Source: Ridgeia piscesae | Lineage: Eukaryota; Annelida; Polychaeta; Sabellida; Siboglinidae | Assembly: GCA_025642075.2 (NCBI GenBank) | Contig: JAODUO010000037.1 | Coordinates: 1,334,646 to 1,398,645 of the forward strand | Length of the DNA: 64,000 nucleotides | Direction: 5' to 3' | Shown here: one piece after another, positions 33,454 to 47,046 of the stretch | Numbering within the stretch: position 1 is the first letter of the stretch | Layout: the number at the start of each line of letters is the position of its first letter | Made by a program: the position numbers and the translations under genes | Notes under the pieces: generated by a model | What the model was told of the DNA's origin: nothing | The model's database searches: none | What the model saw: the letters and a program-made list of their open reading frames with translations, nothing else

Positions 33454-33649
33454 GCGTTGACTCGTAAATATATATGTATGGAGGTGATGAAGTATGGAAG
33501 CGATGAAATTATAAAACGGCAAAATATTACACCTTTATCAAACACACTCGGTCAAAACTGTCAATTGAGTTAAAAAAAACAATACCCCCTTAAAAACGGA
33601 GCAATACCAAAAATATCGTATGGCAAATTTACGATAGTTGATGCAGACT

Positions 33650-34160
33650 GCTCGCGAACGAAACTTGTTTGCTTAATTGATTACATCAACACTTTCGACT
33701 GTGTTACTCATGACCTGTTATGAAAAATGCTGCGTAAATGGCTGTTACAAAACACTTTATCAAACTCCTACGCACATGCCATGTACAATCACATGCAATG
33801 CACAGTGAGAACAAACCATGAACAAACTTAATGAATCAGAGGCGTCAAGCAACGCGTTATGCTATTTCAGGCGCTTTTCGACATTAACAGCCAAGAGAAA
33901 ATAAGTGGCCCGCTACTCCCAGTCCGGAAACATGAGATGACGCAACACTTACATCGGAAAAAGTGAACAAATTAGGCACGTTATCACAAATAAAAGCACA
34001 GCGGCCGAGTTTCTTCTCAACATAAAAAACAACAATGTCGACAATAATACAAAGCAATGATATTATAGTGGAGACATTTTTTCAAATATTTAGGATCAAA
34101 GATCACCAGTCTTACTCTCTACAGAAAATCTACCCTGTGTAGATAAAACCAGATACTAGA
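33650..34160 (+). pseudogene. Degenerate LINE reverse transcriptase, second type
   Basis: Fragments read LIDYINTFDCVTHDLL (RT block A with DY..FD), MQCTVRTN, GVKQ (block B) and FKYLGSKIT (C-terminal block). They sit in different frames with many stops. Recognisable as RT, but too decayed for a clade. Confidence 0.7.
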
Positions 34161-34503
34161 TATGCAGTGGCAATCAGGGCAGACGGAGACATATCCTGAT
34201 ATATGAATTGTCAACAACATTTAGAATTGTGAAGCCATGTTTTTGCCGATAACATCAAAGGCGTATGACACACAGACCGCGACTAAATATGATTGACGGC
34301 GCAATAAAGCATTTGAAATGTATTGCTGGCGCCTCATGTTAAGTACCAAAAAAGCGACGAACAAAATAAGAAATACATTTCATAATGCAATAACACATGA
34401 TGGATCTATCGACATCAACACTAATACACTTTGGTTGCGGTGAAAACAACACAACTGAAACCACCACACGCGGAGTGATTGAGGGAAGAGGATAACAGCT
34501 CTC

Positions 34504-34690
34504 AGAACCAGGTGGCCAGCGAAATTGGAAAAACCAAATTAGCATTGACGACAAAACGACCTATGCTGAAAAGACGCAAAAAGTCGGATCCGACTTGGCG
34601 GCGCAAGGTGACAAGGTGACCCAGCTTACAGACATGCCTAATGTATGACATACGAATGTTGGCAGCTGTCCTTTGGGGACAACTGATGTG
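34504..34690. repeat. Dispersed repeat B, copy 1
   Basis: Shares CAGGTGGCCAGCG, AAAAGTCGGATC, TTGGCGGCG, AAGGTGACAA, CAGCTTACAGAC and TTGGCAGCTGTCCTTT with 36168-36390. Possibly the 3' region of the preceding LINE. Confidence 0.7.
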
Positions 34691-36167
34691 TCCGCTCCTT
34701 GGTGACGCCGGTGTCTTCAGTTGTTTGCGTCGACTGTCCTTGGTGCCTGAGCGCTGACGGCTGTTTGTGTGATGTTCGAACGTGTCTTCCTGCGCAGTTT
34801 CCTCCCAACTTGTTTAATCAACATTTTGTGAAGCTGGTTGCGCAGTGAACTTGGTAGCCGAGGTTCTTTTTGGTCAGGACATATGCGTTCTGGTGCGGCT
34901 GGACGGATGGACACGATTTCCGATACTTGTTTATTTCAATAATACGCTGGACGAATTGACCGTGGATCTGTCTCACAACCACTGTTGGCAGTGCCGCGGC
35001 TTGAATGCCGTCTGGCAGCAAGGTTTTGATCCGCAAATATCGACTCTTGTTGCGCCTCTCACCTTATTAGTTTCCAAGGATTTAGGCGCAAAAGAAGTTA
35101 TATTGTTATAATTAATAATATAATTGTTAATGTTATTGCTATTGCTATCGTCATTGTTACGGTAATGATTATGGTAGTGGATATGGATATGAATATGAAT
35201 ATGGTTATGGTTATGGTTATGGTTATGGTTGTGGTTGTGGTTGTGGTTACGATTACGATTATTAAGATTATTATGAGTAGGATTATAATGACTAGTATGA
35301 TTGTTATTATTACTATTATTACTATTATTATTAAGATTGTGCCCACTACACGAGGAGCCGCCATGTTTGCTGCGGATAGGTTTTAATATTTGTCAGTTTT
35401 CAGTTTTTGTCGTGCACGTTTTGTTCGACGTTGCCTGGCATTATCAATGAGTACTTGTCAACCTGCTGCCAGCCTTGGTTAGGCAAGTGCCCACAATTTA
35501 GCTTAGATTAATAACAGCACACGGCAGGCATTAACGTAGCTGCAGCAGTAATTGGCTGCTTCTGCCCGGATTAATACCGCCGCTGTCATAATGGGTGCAC
35601 GGAGGTGTCTATTTATTTTTATTTAAGGCTGTCTCTCTCTGTCGCTTCCCAATTTATTCCAGCAGTGTGACGTAGCAATGAATATTTAATATGAATGGAC
35701 CAGTTTAGTGCTGTTCGCGGTAATGCGGACGGTGATGCGAGGTTTCTAACCTGTACGCATTCACACAAGATGTCAACACTTCAAGAATAACCGCTAAACT
35801 GTGATAGTTCACCATCATGCAATTTGTAACGTTATTGTGTGCTAACATAAAAGACACGTTAATACAATGAATATGACAAACAGATAAATACAATTAAGTG
35901 TACATTAAGTGTCACTGTCACAAAGTTTGTTACATCACTGTTGGCTAAAATGATAAATAAGTTAATAAAATAAATATACTAAAATCCGTGGCAGATATTC
36001 GCGGTCGTGCAACCAGTGATTCGAAGTTCATGTCGTGTGTGTAATTATATAGCACATGTTATTGCACATTCGCCACAGATCGATTCGGTGGCTGCAACTT
36101 TACACCAGCGATCTGCACATCTTTACCAGCTGTAACTGAAACAGTTTGGAAGGGAAAGAGTCTCCCC
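34691..36167. other. Intergenic
   Basis: No supported gene. An interrupted low-complexity stretch of TATGG, TGTGG and ATTA motifs lies at about 35105-35340. Confidence 0.5.
35105..35340. repeat. Degenerate microsatellite cluster
   Basis: Successive short blocks of TTATTG, GGATAT, GGTTAT, GGTTGT, ACGATT and TTATTA. Looks like decayed hexamer repeats. Confidence 0.8.
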
Positions 36168-36390
36168 AGAATCAGGTGGCCAGCGTAATTGGAAAACAAA
36201 GAAATGCGTATTGACGCCGGAACAACTCGTTGAGGCGACACGAGACAGGCGAGAAATAAGGACGCTGTGCTCGAGAGACGCCAAAAGTCGGATCTGATTT
36301 GGCGGCGGAAGGTGACAAAGCGACGCAGCTTACAGACTTGACTTGCCAAAAGGCACACGACCGTTGGCAGCTGTCCTTTTGGGGCGACAA
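36168..36390. repeat. Dispersed repeat B, copy 2
   Basis: Partner of 34504-34690 in the same orientation, about 1.66 kb apart, with moderate divergence. Confidence 0.7.
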
Positions 36391-36760
36391 CTTGTGTCTT
36401 ACGCTCGACAGCGTGACTTCGACGATAAAATAGTCTAGTGAAACTGACGTAATGTCTCTATTCGAAGCCGTCAGATGTCATCACTGTTTGGGATTAATTC
36501 ACATGATTATGTATATAATAATGATTAATGTGTATATTATATATATATATATATGCCTTTGAAGACGAAATTAAGTTATAAGTATCTGTATAGAAAATAA
36601 AAATATGATAAAATTGATGCATATCTCGCTTTCGAAAAAAAACATTTATTTATGTTTATTTTCTGTGATAATGTTTCATTATAAGTTTAATTTTGACTAG
36701 TGTTAATGTTACTATTACCTGATAAAAAGTGTATCCTTGTTTAATTTGTTATCTCAAAGT

Positions 36761-36868
36761 CGTCTCTACCATATTCTGGGGTAAGGCCGCCCTGGCGGTC
36801 ACAAACGCAGAGCATAATTTCAAAATGGCAGCCACCTCACGGCGCCGGGGTAACCGAGACAACTGTTG
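36761..36868. repeat. Dispersed repeat A, copy 2
   Basis: Partner of 15681-15795: ATTCTGGGGTAAGGCCGCC, CAGAGCATAA, GCCACCTCACGG. Confidence 0.65.
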
Positions 36869-36999
36869 ACACTCGCAGCTTGGGTTACGGCCAGGTAGAA
36901 TCACTTATTTTCTCGATGCATTTAAGAGATATTACTTTGATAGCCTTTTCTTTATCCTGCCTATAATCATCCTTAAACATTACAACATAAGGATGTAGT

Positions 37000-38692
37000 T
37001 ACGCCAAAAAAACACCAGGAGGTACAGCTCTTCATGCTCAATTGCTGAAATTCTACCGCATTTGTTGGACAGCTAAAGAACTACCACAACAATTTAAAGA
37101 TTCCTTGATAATTGCAATATACAAAAGAAAGGGTAACCGTAGTGACTGTGGAAACTATCGAGGCATTTCACTACTCTCAACTGCGGGGAAAATTCTGGCA
37201 AAAATCCTTCTGAAAAGACTACAGAACATTGCAGAGGTGATCCTCCCAGAAAGCCAATGTGGATTTCGTCGCTCACACTCTACAATCGACATGCTATTCA
37301 CCTTACGACAACTACAGGAAAAAGCAGTTGAATAACAGCAAAGCCTCTACGTTGACCTGTCGAAAGCTTTTTAACACAGTGGACAGGTCAACCTTGTGGA
37401 CTTTACTAAGGAGATATGGATGTCCCGAGACTTTTGTCAAGATAACTCAAGAATTCCACGATGGTATGGCTGGATCAGTGTCTATCGATGGGTCAACTAC
37501 TGATCCTTTTGAAATTAGCCATGGACTAAAGCAAGGATGTGTCTTGGCACCTACCTTGTTCACTCTCTTTCTGGCAGCACTATTGTCTACCGTGTCCGAT
37601 CACCTTAGTACAGGAGTTTTCATCCGCACTAGATCCGATGGAAAATTATTCAAATTGGCTAGACTAAAGGCAAGCACAAAAACTCGAGAACTCTGCATTC
37701 GTGAACTACTATTTGCAGATGATGCTGCTATCGTTGCCCATACACTAGAAGACATCAGAGAGATATGCAAGCAGTTTGAACAAGCTGCAGCCATGTTTGG
37801 ACTTACAATCAACACAAAGAAAACTGTGACGCTCTACCAACCACCACCCGGCCAAACCTCAATCGATCCACATGTTGAAATCTATGGCACGCCACCAAAA
37901 TCAGTTGAGAACTTCACATACCTGGGCAGCACTGTTGCATCTGACAACACCATTCATGTGGAAATTAATAACCGTATTCAAGCTGCCTCTGGAGCCTTTG
38001 GAGGACTGTGGAAGCGTGTATGGTCACAACATGGTATTTCAGTCTCCACAAAGTGCAAGGTGTACAAGGCAATTGTGCTTCCAACACTACTGTACTCAGC
38101 AGAGACATACACTCTCTATCGTCGCCATTTTAGAAAACTCTCCAAAGTGCATCTCCGACATCTACGACAAATCCTGGAGATCTCATGGAAAAATCACATT
38201 CCAAATGTTGAAGTCTTGAAACGGGCTAATATGTCCAGCATAGAAGCCACTCTAACGGCTTCCCAACTCCGTCGGACTGGACATATGAATGACAGCAGAT
38301 TACCAAAGGCTGTATTCTATGGAGAATTAACCAAAGGGAGACGTCTTCCTGGTGACCAACGGCTGCGATACAAAGATGTATTCAAACGACATATAAAGGC
38401 TACACACATCAGCGTAGACCACTGGGAGACTCTCGCACAAGATCGACAATAGTGGAGGCACAAAGGAAAAAGCCACATTGAAGAAAAGTTACAACAAAAA
38501 TACCAACACGATCACAATCTCCGCCATTGCCTTCCTGATGCTTCTACCCCTGTCATCTTCTGTGTCAACTGCGGGAGAGGGTTTAAATCTCAAATTGGAC
38601 TATTCTCTCACCAACGAGCAAAGCACGTAACGGACGAAACCCTACACTGATGTCATCATCGGACACGATGGACAGCAAAGAAGAAGAAGACA
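37000..38692 (+). pseudogene. LINE reverse transcriptase (RTE-like wording), 5'-truncated and broken
   Basis: A non-LTR retrotransposon remnant of about 1.7 kb. In order: QLLKFYRICWTAKELPQQFK; NYRGISLLSTAGKILAKIL; CGFRRSHSTIDMLF; a frameshift and small deletion near 37335-37370, where block A reads LYVDLSKAF and then NTVDRSTLW; GLKQGCVLAPTLFTLFL; FADDAAIVAHT (the catalytic xADD box, near 37727); FTYLGSTV; and QLRRTGH. There is a stop at 38450, then frame shifts, and a zinc finger CVNCGRGFKSQIGLFSHQR..H. It ends at AAGAAGAAGA by about 38692. The GISLLSTAGK wording suggests RTE or a neighbouring clade. Not active. Confidence 0.9.
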
Positions 38693-40560
38693 CCAAAGTG
38701 TTTTCACGTGACCTTATTGCAGATCAATTCCCGTCACCTACATTTGTTTCATTATCGGTCTCCCCCGCTCTGAGTGGTTGCCAAGAAAGAGTCTAGAGCT
38801 TTTCGAGTAATTCATATCCTGTCACCAAAGCGCAAAATCCCAAAGGAATTTATCATAGTTCGTTGTGGACCGTAAGATCGTGATAAAAATCTACTGATTC
38901 ATCTGGGCGAGGAGTATTGATAAGCAAGACTAGAAATAAGGATGCTTCACCGTGGTAACTACTGGTATTTCTAGACCGGACTTTCTAATGACGTCGAATG
39001 CCGGAGCACGAACAGGCTTAGTTGATGGCACTGCTTCATTCCATCGTTCACTGGTGCCAACAAGATCATGAAGTATATTTGGATTTAATCTTTTGCATCC
39101 GATATTTGAAACAGGGACTTGATGCAGTATTTCGTTCCCATCGATGTGATGGCAGATTTAAACAAATCTTGCAGAGTTACAAGATTGTTCTAGTGTTATA
39201 ACTTTATCCCGCTGTGGCTGCTTTGGAGGTATGGGGGGAAACGTAAGGCTGGCTGTTCTCTTCTTTACATCACTGACCAGTGTAGAGTTGATAGACAAAC
39301 AGTCAGGGAAGACTCCTCACTTGTTACGGTTACGATTGGTGGCAATTGCATAGAAATGTAGTATATATTTGAAATCCAAACATGCTCCAAGTAAACTCCA
39401 ATGTCCGCCATGGCAAACTGTCGTGCGGCACTATAATAGATAGCAGCACTATAATAGATAGCAGCACTATAATAGATAGCAGCACCATGGACCTATCTGC
39501 CCCAAACAGAAATGCCGGTGTTTTTGAAGCCTTAGCACAAGTAGTGACCGGTTTTCTCAATGTTGAATGTAGCCATATAAAACGGCACGAAGACGAGCAA
39601 TGTGATCTTACGCAGATTACGGCATGACGCATTTCCTATCTGATCCCATCTTCCCCGAGATGACACGTGCGTCTCCGAATTAGTCCTGCCATCCTTCACA
39701 ATGTGTTGATGCAACGCAATTGATTGTTTCATCTACATACTGGCTAAAACATGTTTTGCTAACATTTCATACTTGTCTCCGAATTGGGTAAATCGTCGTT
39801 CGTTCGTTCTTTCTATTCTATCAGTGGTTACTCCATCATACTACTCTTAGAAGACGTGACTATTTGTGACATAGGCATTGTGTAACTCATGTCTCTGCGA
39901 CCAGTCACTTTATCAATTTCACGGACTAACGACGACTATTGTCCAGTAAAAGCCGTGTCTCGATTCTTGAAGATAAGGCACATTTAAAGCCCCCTGCTTT
40001 CATTAGCTAGTGCATCTCCGGTATCCACGATTACATTTTCTTATGTCTAGGTAAAGCTGTGCAATGGGCTGCATAGACACGACTAAATATAAAGAGCACA
40101 GTTGGAGGATTGGGACAGCTGCCACAGCAGCCGATATGGGAATAAGCTCAAACAGGTCCATGCAAAGGGCAGATGGAAATCTACTATGTCCAGACGCTAC
40201 ATTCGTATCCCAACGCTCGATATGAATTACTAGACCATACATAACCAGATGCAGGTAGTTGTCTACCATGGACGAGTACACCAGTGAAGACCTGTCAGTT
40301 TTTTGTTTTGTTTAGAAAGGCATGTGACAACATATAAGTCTAGAACTGCTTTTCCACTGGACATTTTCGAAGGTTCCATTCTCCAGTGACGACGTTTGCC
40401 TGGCTCCGTGTATGATTTTGTTTGTTGCATCTCTGAGCTTGAATTTTCAAGTATGTAGGCGCTATATAAGTGTTACAATTATTATTATTATTATGTAATT
40501 TCAACGGGGCTGCACACCACATTCTGCATATAACGAGACCAAATCACGTCGCTATTGTTG
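38693..40560. other. Intergenic
   Basis: No supported gene. Three 20-bp tandem copies of GCACTATAATAGATAGCA are at 39428-39486. Confidence 0.5.
39428..39486. repeat. 20-bp tandem repeat, 3 copies
   Basis: GCACTATAATAGATAGCA repeated three times, identical. Confidence 0.9.
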
Positions 40561-41160
40561 AGTACGCCTTCATTCATTCACGCTACACAATGATATGTTA
40601 CGTGTGTTTACAGTAGCACCGATCCCAACTGTCTTCCCCATCTCTTTCATTTAGCTCGAAGCAGAAGCGTCATACTTTCACATAGCTAAGTCAGCTCTGA
40701 CGTATAGCTTGACGACACGTCTTTGGCACTTGTGTAGCTAGAGTCGGTGTCGTTGCCCTTTCGATTTTCGTACCAAGAATGAGTCCTCGGGAATTCGTTT
40801 GTTTTTAATTTACCTTCTCGTACACATGACCCCGATGGCCCATATGTTTCCGGGTGCTTTGAGTACGCCGATCCCAATCTGTCATTCTCCAGGCATCGTC
40901 TTTCATTGGAATAGGCTTCTGACGGGGCAGAAGTCGCTACATCACTATTCAGCAAGCACAGTTGCAGTCTCTTTGTGCATCGTATAAGCTAATGACGACA
41001 CGTCTTTGGCACTTGTGTAGCTAGAGTGGTGTCGTTGCCCTTTCGATTTTCGTACCAAGAATGAGTCCTCGGGAATTCGTTCCTGTGGTTTTAATCGTGT
41101 AGGCCTGTCTCGTACACATGCCGCGCGATGGCCCACCGCAAGGTGAATTGTATTTCCAGG
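40560..41160. repeat. 283-bp tandem duplication (with a decayed third copy)
   Basis: GACGACACGTCTTTGGCACT starts at 40711 and again at 40994; about 90 bp downstream match almost perfectly (TTCGTACCAAGAATGAGTCC). The part 40560-40700 looks like an older partial copy. Confidence 0.8.
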
Positions 41161-41579
41161 CAGGTGCTTTGCCGCTGAGAAGTAACGGCTGCACGAAGTC
41201 CAGCAGCTCATCTGAGGCTGCAGGCGCCGTGTGCAGTGTGCTGTGTGGCGTGTGCGGCTGCAGTGGCGGGCTGCATATGCAGGCGGTGCATGCAGACGCA
41301 TTCGTGTGGGTGCTGCGGGCATTGGTGGGCAGATGGGCGGTGTGTCTGCCTGCACCGGGCGTGTTGCTGGCGTGGGCTGGCGTGGGATGCGTGCCAGGTG
41401 AGGCCAGGCTGCAGGGAGATGTGCCGGCTGACGGCAGCTGCGGTAGCTGGGTGGCTCAGATTGCTGCGGCAGAATGTGCAATGGCGAGGCAAGCTGTGCA
41501 AGATGGCAGTATGCTTGGTGTGCATGCTTCTGCTGGGCATGCGGCGCTGGCGCGTGCAAGCATGCGAGCTGACGGTTGA

Positions 41580-42060
41580 ATTATATGGGGCGTGTGCGTG
41601 TGCGTGTGGTTGGTTCGGTGGTGTCGTGTGCGTGTGCGTGTGCGTGTGCTGTGGTGCGTGTGCGTGTGCGTGTGCGTGCGGGGGCTGCGTGTGCGTGTGT
41701 GCGTGTGCTGTGCTGCGTGTCGCGTCGTGCGTGCTGCGGCTCGTGTCGTGCCTGCTGTCGTGCTGTGCTCGTCGTGCTCGTGCTGGCTCGTGCTCGTGCT
41801 CGTGCTGGTCGTGCCTGTGTGCCGTGCTGTGCGTCGTGCGCTGTGCCGTCGTGCGTGTCGTGCTCGGCTCGTGCTCGTGCCGTTCGTGCGCCTGTGTCGC
41901 GTGCCGTGCTCGTGCTGTCGCGCGCGTGCGCGTGCGCGTGCGCGTGCGCGTGCGCGTGCGCGTGCGCGTGCGTCGCGTCGCGCGTGCGCGCTGCGTGCGC
42001 GTGCGCTCGCGCCGCGCTGCGCTGCGCGTCGCGTGCGTGCGTGCGTGCGTGGCGTATGCG
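41580..42060. repeat. A-depleted GCGTGT/CGTGCT low-complexity region
   Basis: The + strand is nearly devoid of A for about 480 bp. GTGCGT, GTCGTGCT and TGCGCG motifs alternate. At 41930-41978 GCGCGTGC units are strictly purine/pyrimidine alternating, favourable for Z-DNA. The many long open frames here result from the missing A. Confidence 0.9.
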
Positions 42061-42440
42061 CGTAGTCGTAGCGTAGCGTAGCGTAGCGTAGCGTAGCGTA
42101 CGCGTAGCGTACGTAGCGTAGCGTAGCGTATCGTATCGTATCGTATCGTATCGTATCGTATCGTAGCTAGCGTAGCGTAGCGTAGCGTAGCGTAGCGTAG
42201 CGTAGCGTTGCGTTGCGTTGCGTTGCGATGCGATGCGATGCGATGCGATGCGATGCGATGCGATGCGATGCGTAGCGTAGCGTAGCGTAGCGTTGCGTTG
42301 CGATGCGATGCGATGCGATGCGATGCGTAGCGTAGCGTAGCGTAGCGTAGCATAGCATAGCATAGCATAGCATAGCATAGCATAGCGCAGCATAGCAAGC
42401 ATAGCATCGCAGCGCAGCAAGCATAGCATAGCATAGCATG
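42061..42440. repeat. Patchwork pentanucleotide array
   Basis: Homogeneous blocks of 5-bp units in series: GCGTA, TCGTA, GCGTA, GCGTT, GCGAT, GCGTA, GCGTT, GCGAT, GCGTA, GCATA, ending with GCAGC/GCATA variants. Each change is one base and is then spread over a block. Confidence 0.95.
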
Positions 42441-45400
42441 GCGTATTTTTTAAATGTCGATTAACGCTTTGCCATTTGATGTAGATGCAGGACACGCAGT
42501 CACAACGTAGACGTCTAAAACGACAATTATAATTATGTTGTATACTATATTTATAAGTTAAGTATCTTTTACGTTACAATAACTGAAACAGCCATACACG
42601 ATGCTAACTACCTGAGCTCCAAATGCAAAATGTACTACGCCGCCAGCATTTGTCCTTGATATTGCCTCACAGGCTCACTTGCGATTGACACCGGAAGCCA
42701 AGCTCACCTGACACCCTCTGACCTTTCGTACAACCGCAAGTGTCTGATGTATAGATGCTTGTAACAAATCTAATAAGTAATAGTTTAAGTCAGCACCACT
42801 AAACAATAGAATTAACATATTTGAAAAATATATCTACGCAACACAAATCAATCAGAAATTCTATTTTGTGGTATGGAACTACTAGCCGTCGGTTGCCATG
42901 ACACGGATCGTATGTATATTATGTAAAACCTAAACGTATAAATCAAATTGATTCGCGCTCGCTGTAAAAATTGTTCTGCAAGGTTTTAATGTTAAATGGA
43001 AAGTCAGTGGAATCCGTCACGATTCAAACGACTACACTCACACTCATAAGCGCGCGCACGCATGCATGCACATTGCATATCTCACCGGAAACGGCTGTGC
43101 ATATTTTGCTTGGTTGGTAAGGCATATATTTAAATTTGATATTCAACGTTTGACTGATTTGACCTTACAATGTGCATTTTCTAAAATGTCTTTGATGTGG
43201 CAGATTTGATTATGTTGTGGTAATGCATCGTTTACAGTAACCCTGGCTGATTTTATTGGCAAACCAGGGAATTGAGCGGAGTCGAACTATACAATTATAG
43301 CAGCTGACTTCACCAGACATTACTGCGTCAGCCGTGAGAACAGCGCAAATACCCGCTGCAATTTGAAGACACATACACGACTAGTGTTGATAGTAGTGAC
43401 TGACTTCAAAATGTCAGTCACCGCCCGGCGCCTGGGTAACTGATGCTAACACACGATTGGTGGGAATCCCAATGTAATGGTCCACTCGCATCTTGAACAG
43501 TACATGTACCACGAGCAGCGTGTGGCTGAAATCACCCAAAATTATACCACATGACCAGACGCCGACCACACTCCTCGTGAGTGAGTTCGTTCGCTGTGGT
43601 TAAAAGAGGAGTGTTACAAAGGGATGTGCCGAGGACAGTGAAGGCTGGAACTGACATATCCAGCAGCAGCGACCCCTGGCGAGCGAGGATGTGGACGTCT
43701 AAAGTTTCTATCTTAAAATGTACCATTGTGCGAATAAATTAGAACACACGCAACACATTTTGATCTTCTTGAGATAAAGTGATTTTAAACTCAATATTGT
43801 ATGGTAGAAATGTGTTCAATGTACCCTCGATTGATTCGAAATGAAATGATCCTCCGTGATTTACAATAAACTGTTTACAGACGGTATCCGTTCCACGCAT
43901 CCTACGTCACGTTTCTTATCGCGACCACAACCAAATCGCGCTTCATCTCAAAGTAATCAATTTCCGGAGTGCAGATGGATATCTCTGGGCGAAGGAAGTT
44001 CGAAAGAGCACATTGCACGCAATGGTCATTATATATTTGCTTTCATCAGTCACACGATTCGTTTCCTCGTCTGAACTTGCCGCTTCGCAGACGGTAAATT
44101 GATTTATGGACACTCAGGCTAACCAGTATTATACATGGTTTGACTTGTCGTTACCTGCACCAATGGTAGTGGATATGCAAAAGGTATGCGTGGTCGTGTT
44201 TGGTGGCAGGTGTGAAAACAGTTGAGACAGAAATAAAGAAAGGCAAGAATTTAACAATGGATATCGCGTCCATAATAATCCATAACACGAAACTCAAACG
44301 TGGCCTACAAAACGAGTTGAATTGCCCCTCCCGGTTTAGTGCATTTGTGTCTATCAAAATGTCGGAAAATATATCTATTTTTCATTTCCGCAACCACCCT
44401 TAAGCCTATCCAATTCCATGAACTGTAGAGTTATCCACTTTTCTGTCAACCCCGTTCAGTCTGTTCAGTAACAGAGGAGGTAACTTAAGCTACAATGCTC
44501 TATTATCCCAACCCAACAAAATAAACTTTCATCTGTTATCCTATGTCGAGAATCCTATTCCGCCATTATTTATTTGAAATATCTTGAACACTTCCAACTT
44601 GTTTTAAACGAAGACAAATTGTGTTTCTGTGTATAAGAAGTTCAGGAAACGAGCTATGTCTAATTACATATTTCCTGATTTGTTGAATGAGCAGGTTCGT
44701 CATACAATTTCGGATTAATGACATGTAGAAGTACAGTATTTATTTAATCGCGCATGCTACGTTGACACCATTTCAACGACAAGAAACATGTTTTTCTGTT
44801 TAGTTGGAACTCAGTAATTGACAAGCTTAGATCGTTTGATTATTCTGGACAATGATACTTAATTACTATCTCAGTTGTAAACAACGTTTCCTCTTCGATG
44901 GCAAGGCATCTGAATGGAAGCCGGTGTTGTCTGGAGATTTCACAAATTGGACCAGTTAGACTTATCTTATATACAATGGTCTGACTGATCATGTTGATGC
45001 ATGCGAACTGTCATTGACTCGTTAAAGCAAATGCACCGGTGATTGATTGTCACTTGGTGCAGCAGAATCTCGAGTAAAATCTGGCATCTTCAACTTAGCT
45101 GAGATAAATGTTGCATAATTTCTTTCACTGACAAAAAACAAACACATAACCATTGACGAGACTATTTCACTATTTCATGAGCCCCTAACGGGACTCATGG
45201 CAGTCTTATTCACAACATCGAATGAATTAAACAACAACTCCCATTACGTTATAAAATCAACTACTTTCAACATATAGTACTGATGTCTCCAACTGGTGAT
45301 ATGTGTTCAGGAACCGCAACGTTTAAATCATTAATTCAAGAACAGGATTATTTTAATGGATCTATTTACATTGGTGTAGACATTGTATGTTGTGCATATA

Positions 45401-45825
45401 TGCTATTATCATTTGTATTATGTTATTGTTTTATTATTTACACGTATTGCTTCAGTTATCTGCAATATCCATGGGACCATCGGACTTGTTTGAAGCTGAG
45501 CACTTTTGTTTCCTTTCTCTTTAAGTTGGTGTTATCTGTCAGGCCAAAGTACAGATCCCATTTGGCTTTTCGTTAATTCCATCTAAGTAGCTTCTTGCAA
45601 ACCTCTGGTTATCGTTTGAAGTTCAACACCAGTTTTATCTCCCTCCCAGATGGCTCAGTCTGGTCACTTTGATTTTGCATTGAGGTTGTCAGTAGTAAGA
45701 TGCAGGTCGTGTGTTGACGTTGGCCTCTGGCGGAGAAATAGGTCGTGTCCTGACGAACTCCGCCTGCTTACTTATACATTTACCCCAGCTGTTGAACTAA
45801 CCTGCAACAATGCAACTTTCTTCAG

Positions 45826-45828
<3 letters not shown>
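42441..45828. other. Intergenic, one dispersed repeat
   Basis: No supported gene. 43402-43455 (TTCAAAATGTCAGTCACC, CGGCGCCTGGGTAAC) resembles the second half of dispersed repeat A at 36820-36868. Confidence 0.5.

Positions 45829-45886
<58 letters not shown>
45829..45886. repeat. (TA)n microsatellite
   Basis: About 29 TA units. Confidence 0.97.
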
Positions 45887-45888
<2 letters not shown>

Positions 45889-46458
45889 CTAAAGATAGTT
45901 ACTGATTCTGTCGACATTGCATATTGTAGATTCCGATTATGTTGGTTCTTCACTGCTATTTCCATTATCGTGGTCTCTGTGTGATCATTGGTATTCAATG
46001 TGATCTCCACTGATATTGTTCTTGATCAACATGCGCACTCGTCCCTTGTGTAGATCTCCCCTCTCCTATATGTGAGTGTTGTCAGAGCTAAGTCTGGTCA
46101 GAGTCTGGTCAGGTCAAAGCATGGTCGCTAGGTAGCTGCTAGAGACACACCCTACCGCTGCCATATATTTTCTCATAACATTGCCATATTGTTTTATCAT
46201 ATTTATTTATCTATCTTGTAACATATCAACATATTGTTTTAGCATATTTATGCCAACATTTTATCATTTTATTTATTTGTGGTGCTGAAATGGCTGTCCA
46301 CAATTCTATTTTATTGATGTACCTCACTACATTCTACTAACAACCACTGTCTACATACTTTATTTTATGTTGTAAATATATTACTGTGTGCTGTAAATAT
46401 TATGTTTTTATACACGTGCTGTACTCCTCAGTGCAAAGTGTATCTCCATTCAATGGAC

Positions 46459-47045
<587 letters not shown>

Positions 47046-47046
<1 letters not shown>

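Noticed and set aside
41208..42495. Long frames rich in A/T/H/R or C/V/R on both strands
   Set aside because: Result of A-depleted and pentamer repeats with few possible stops.
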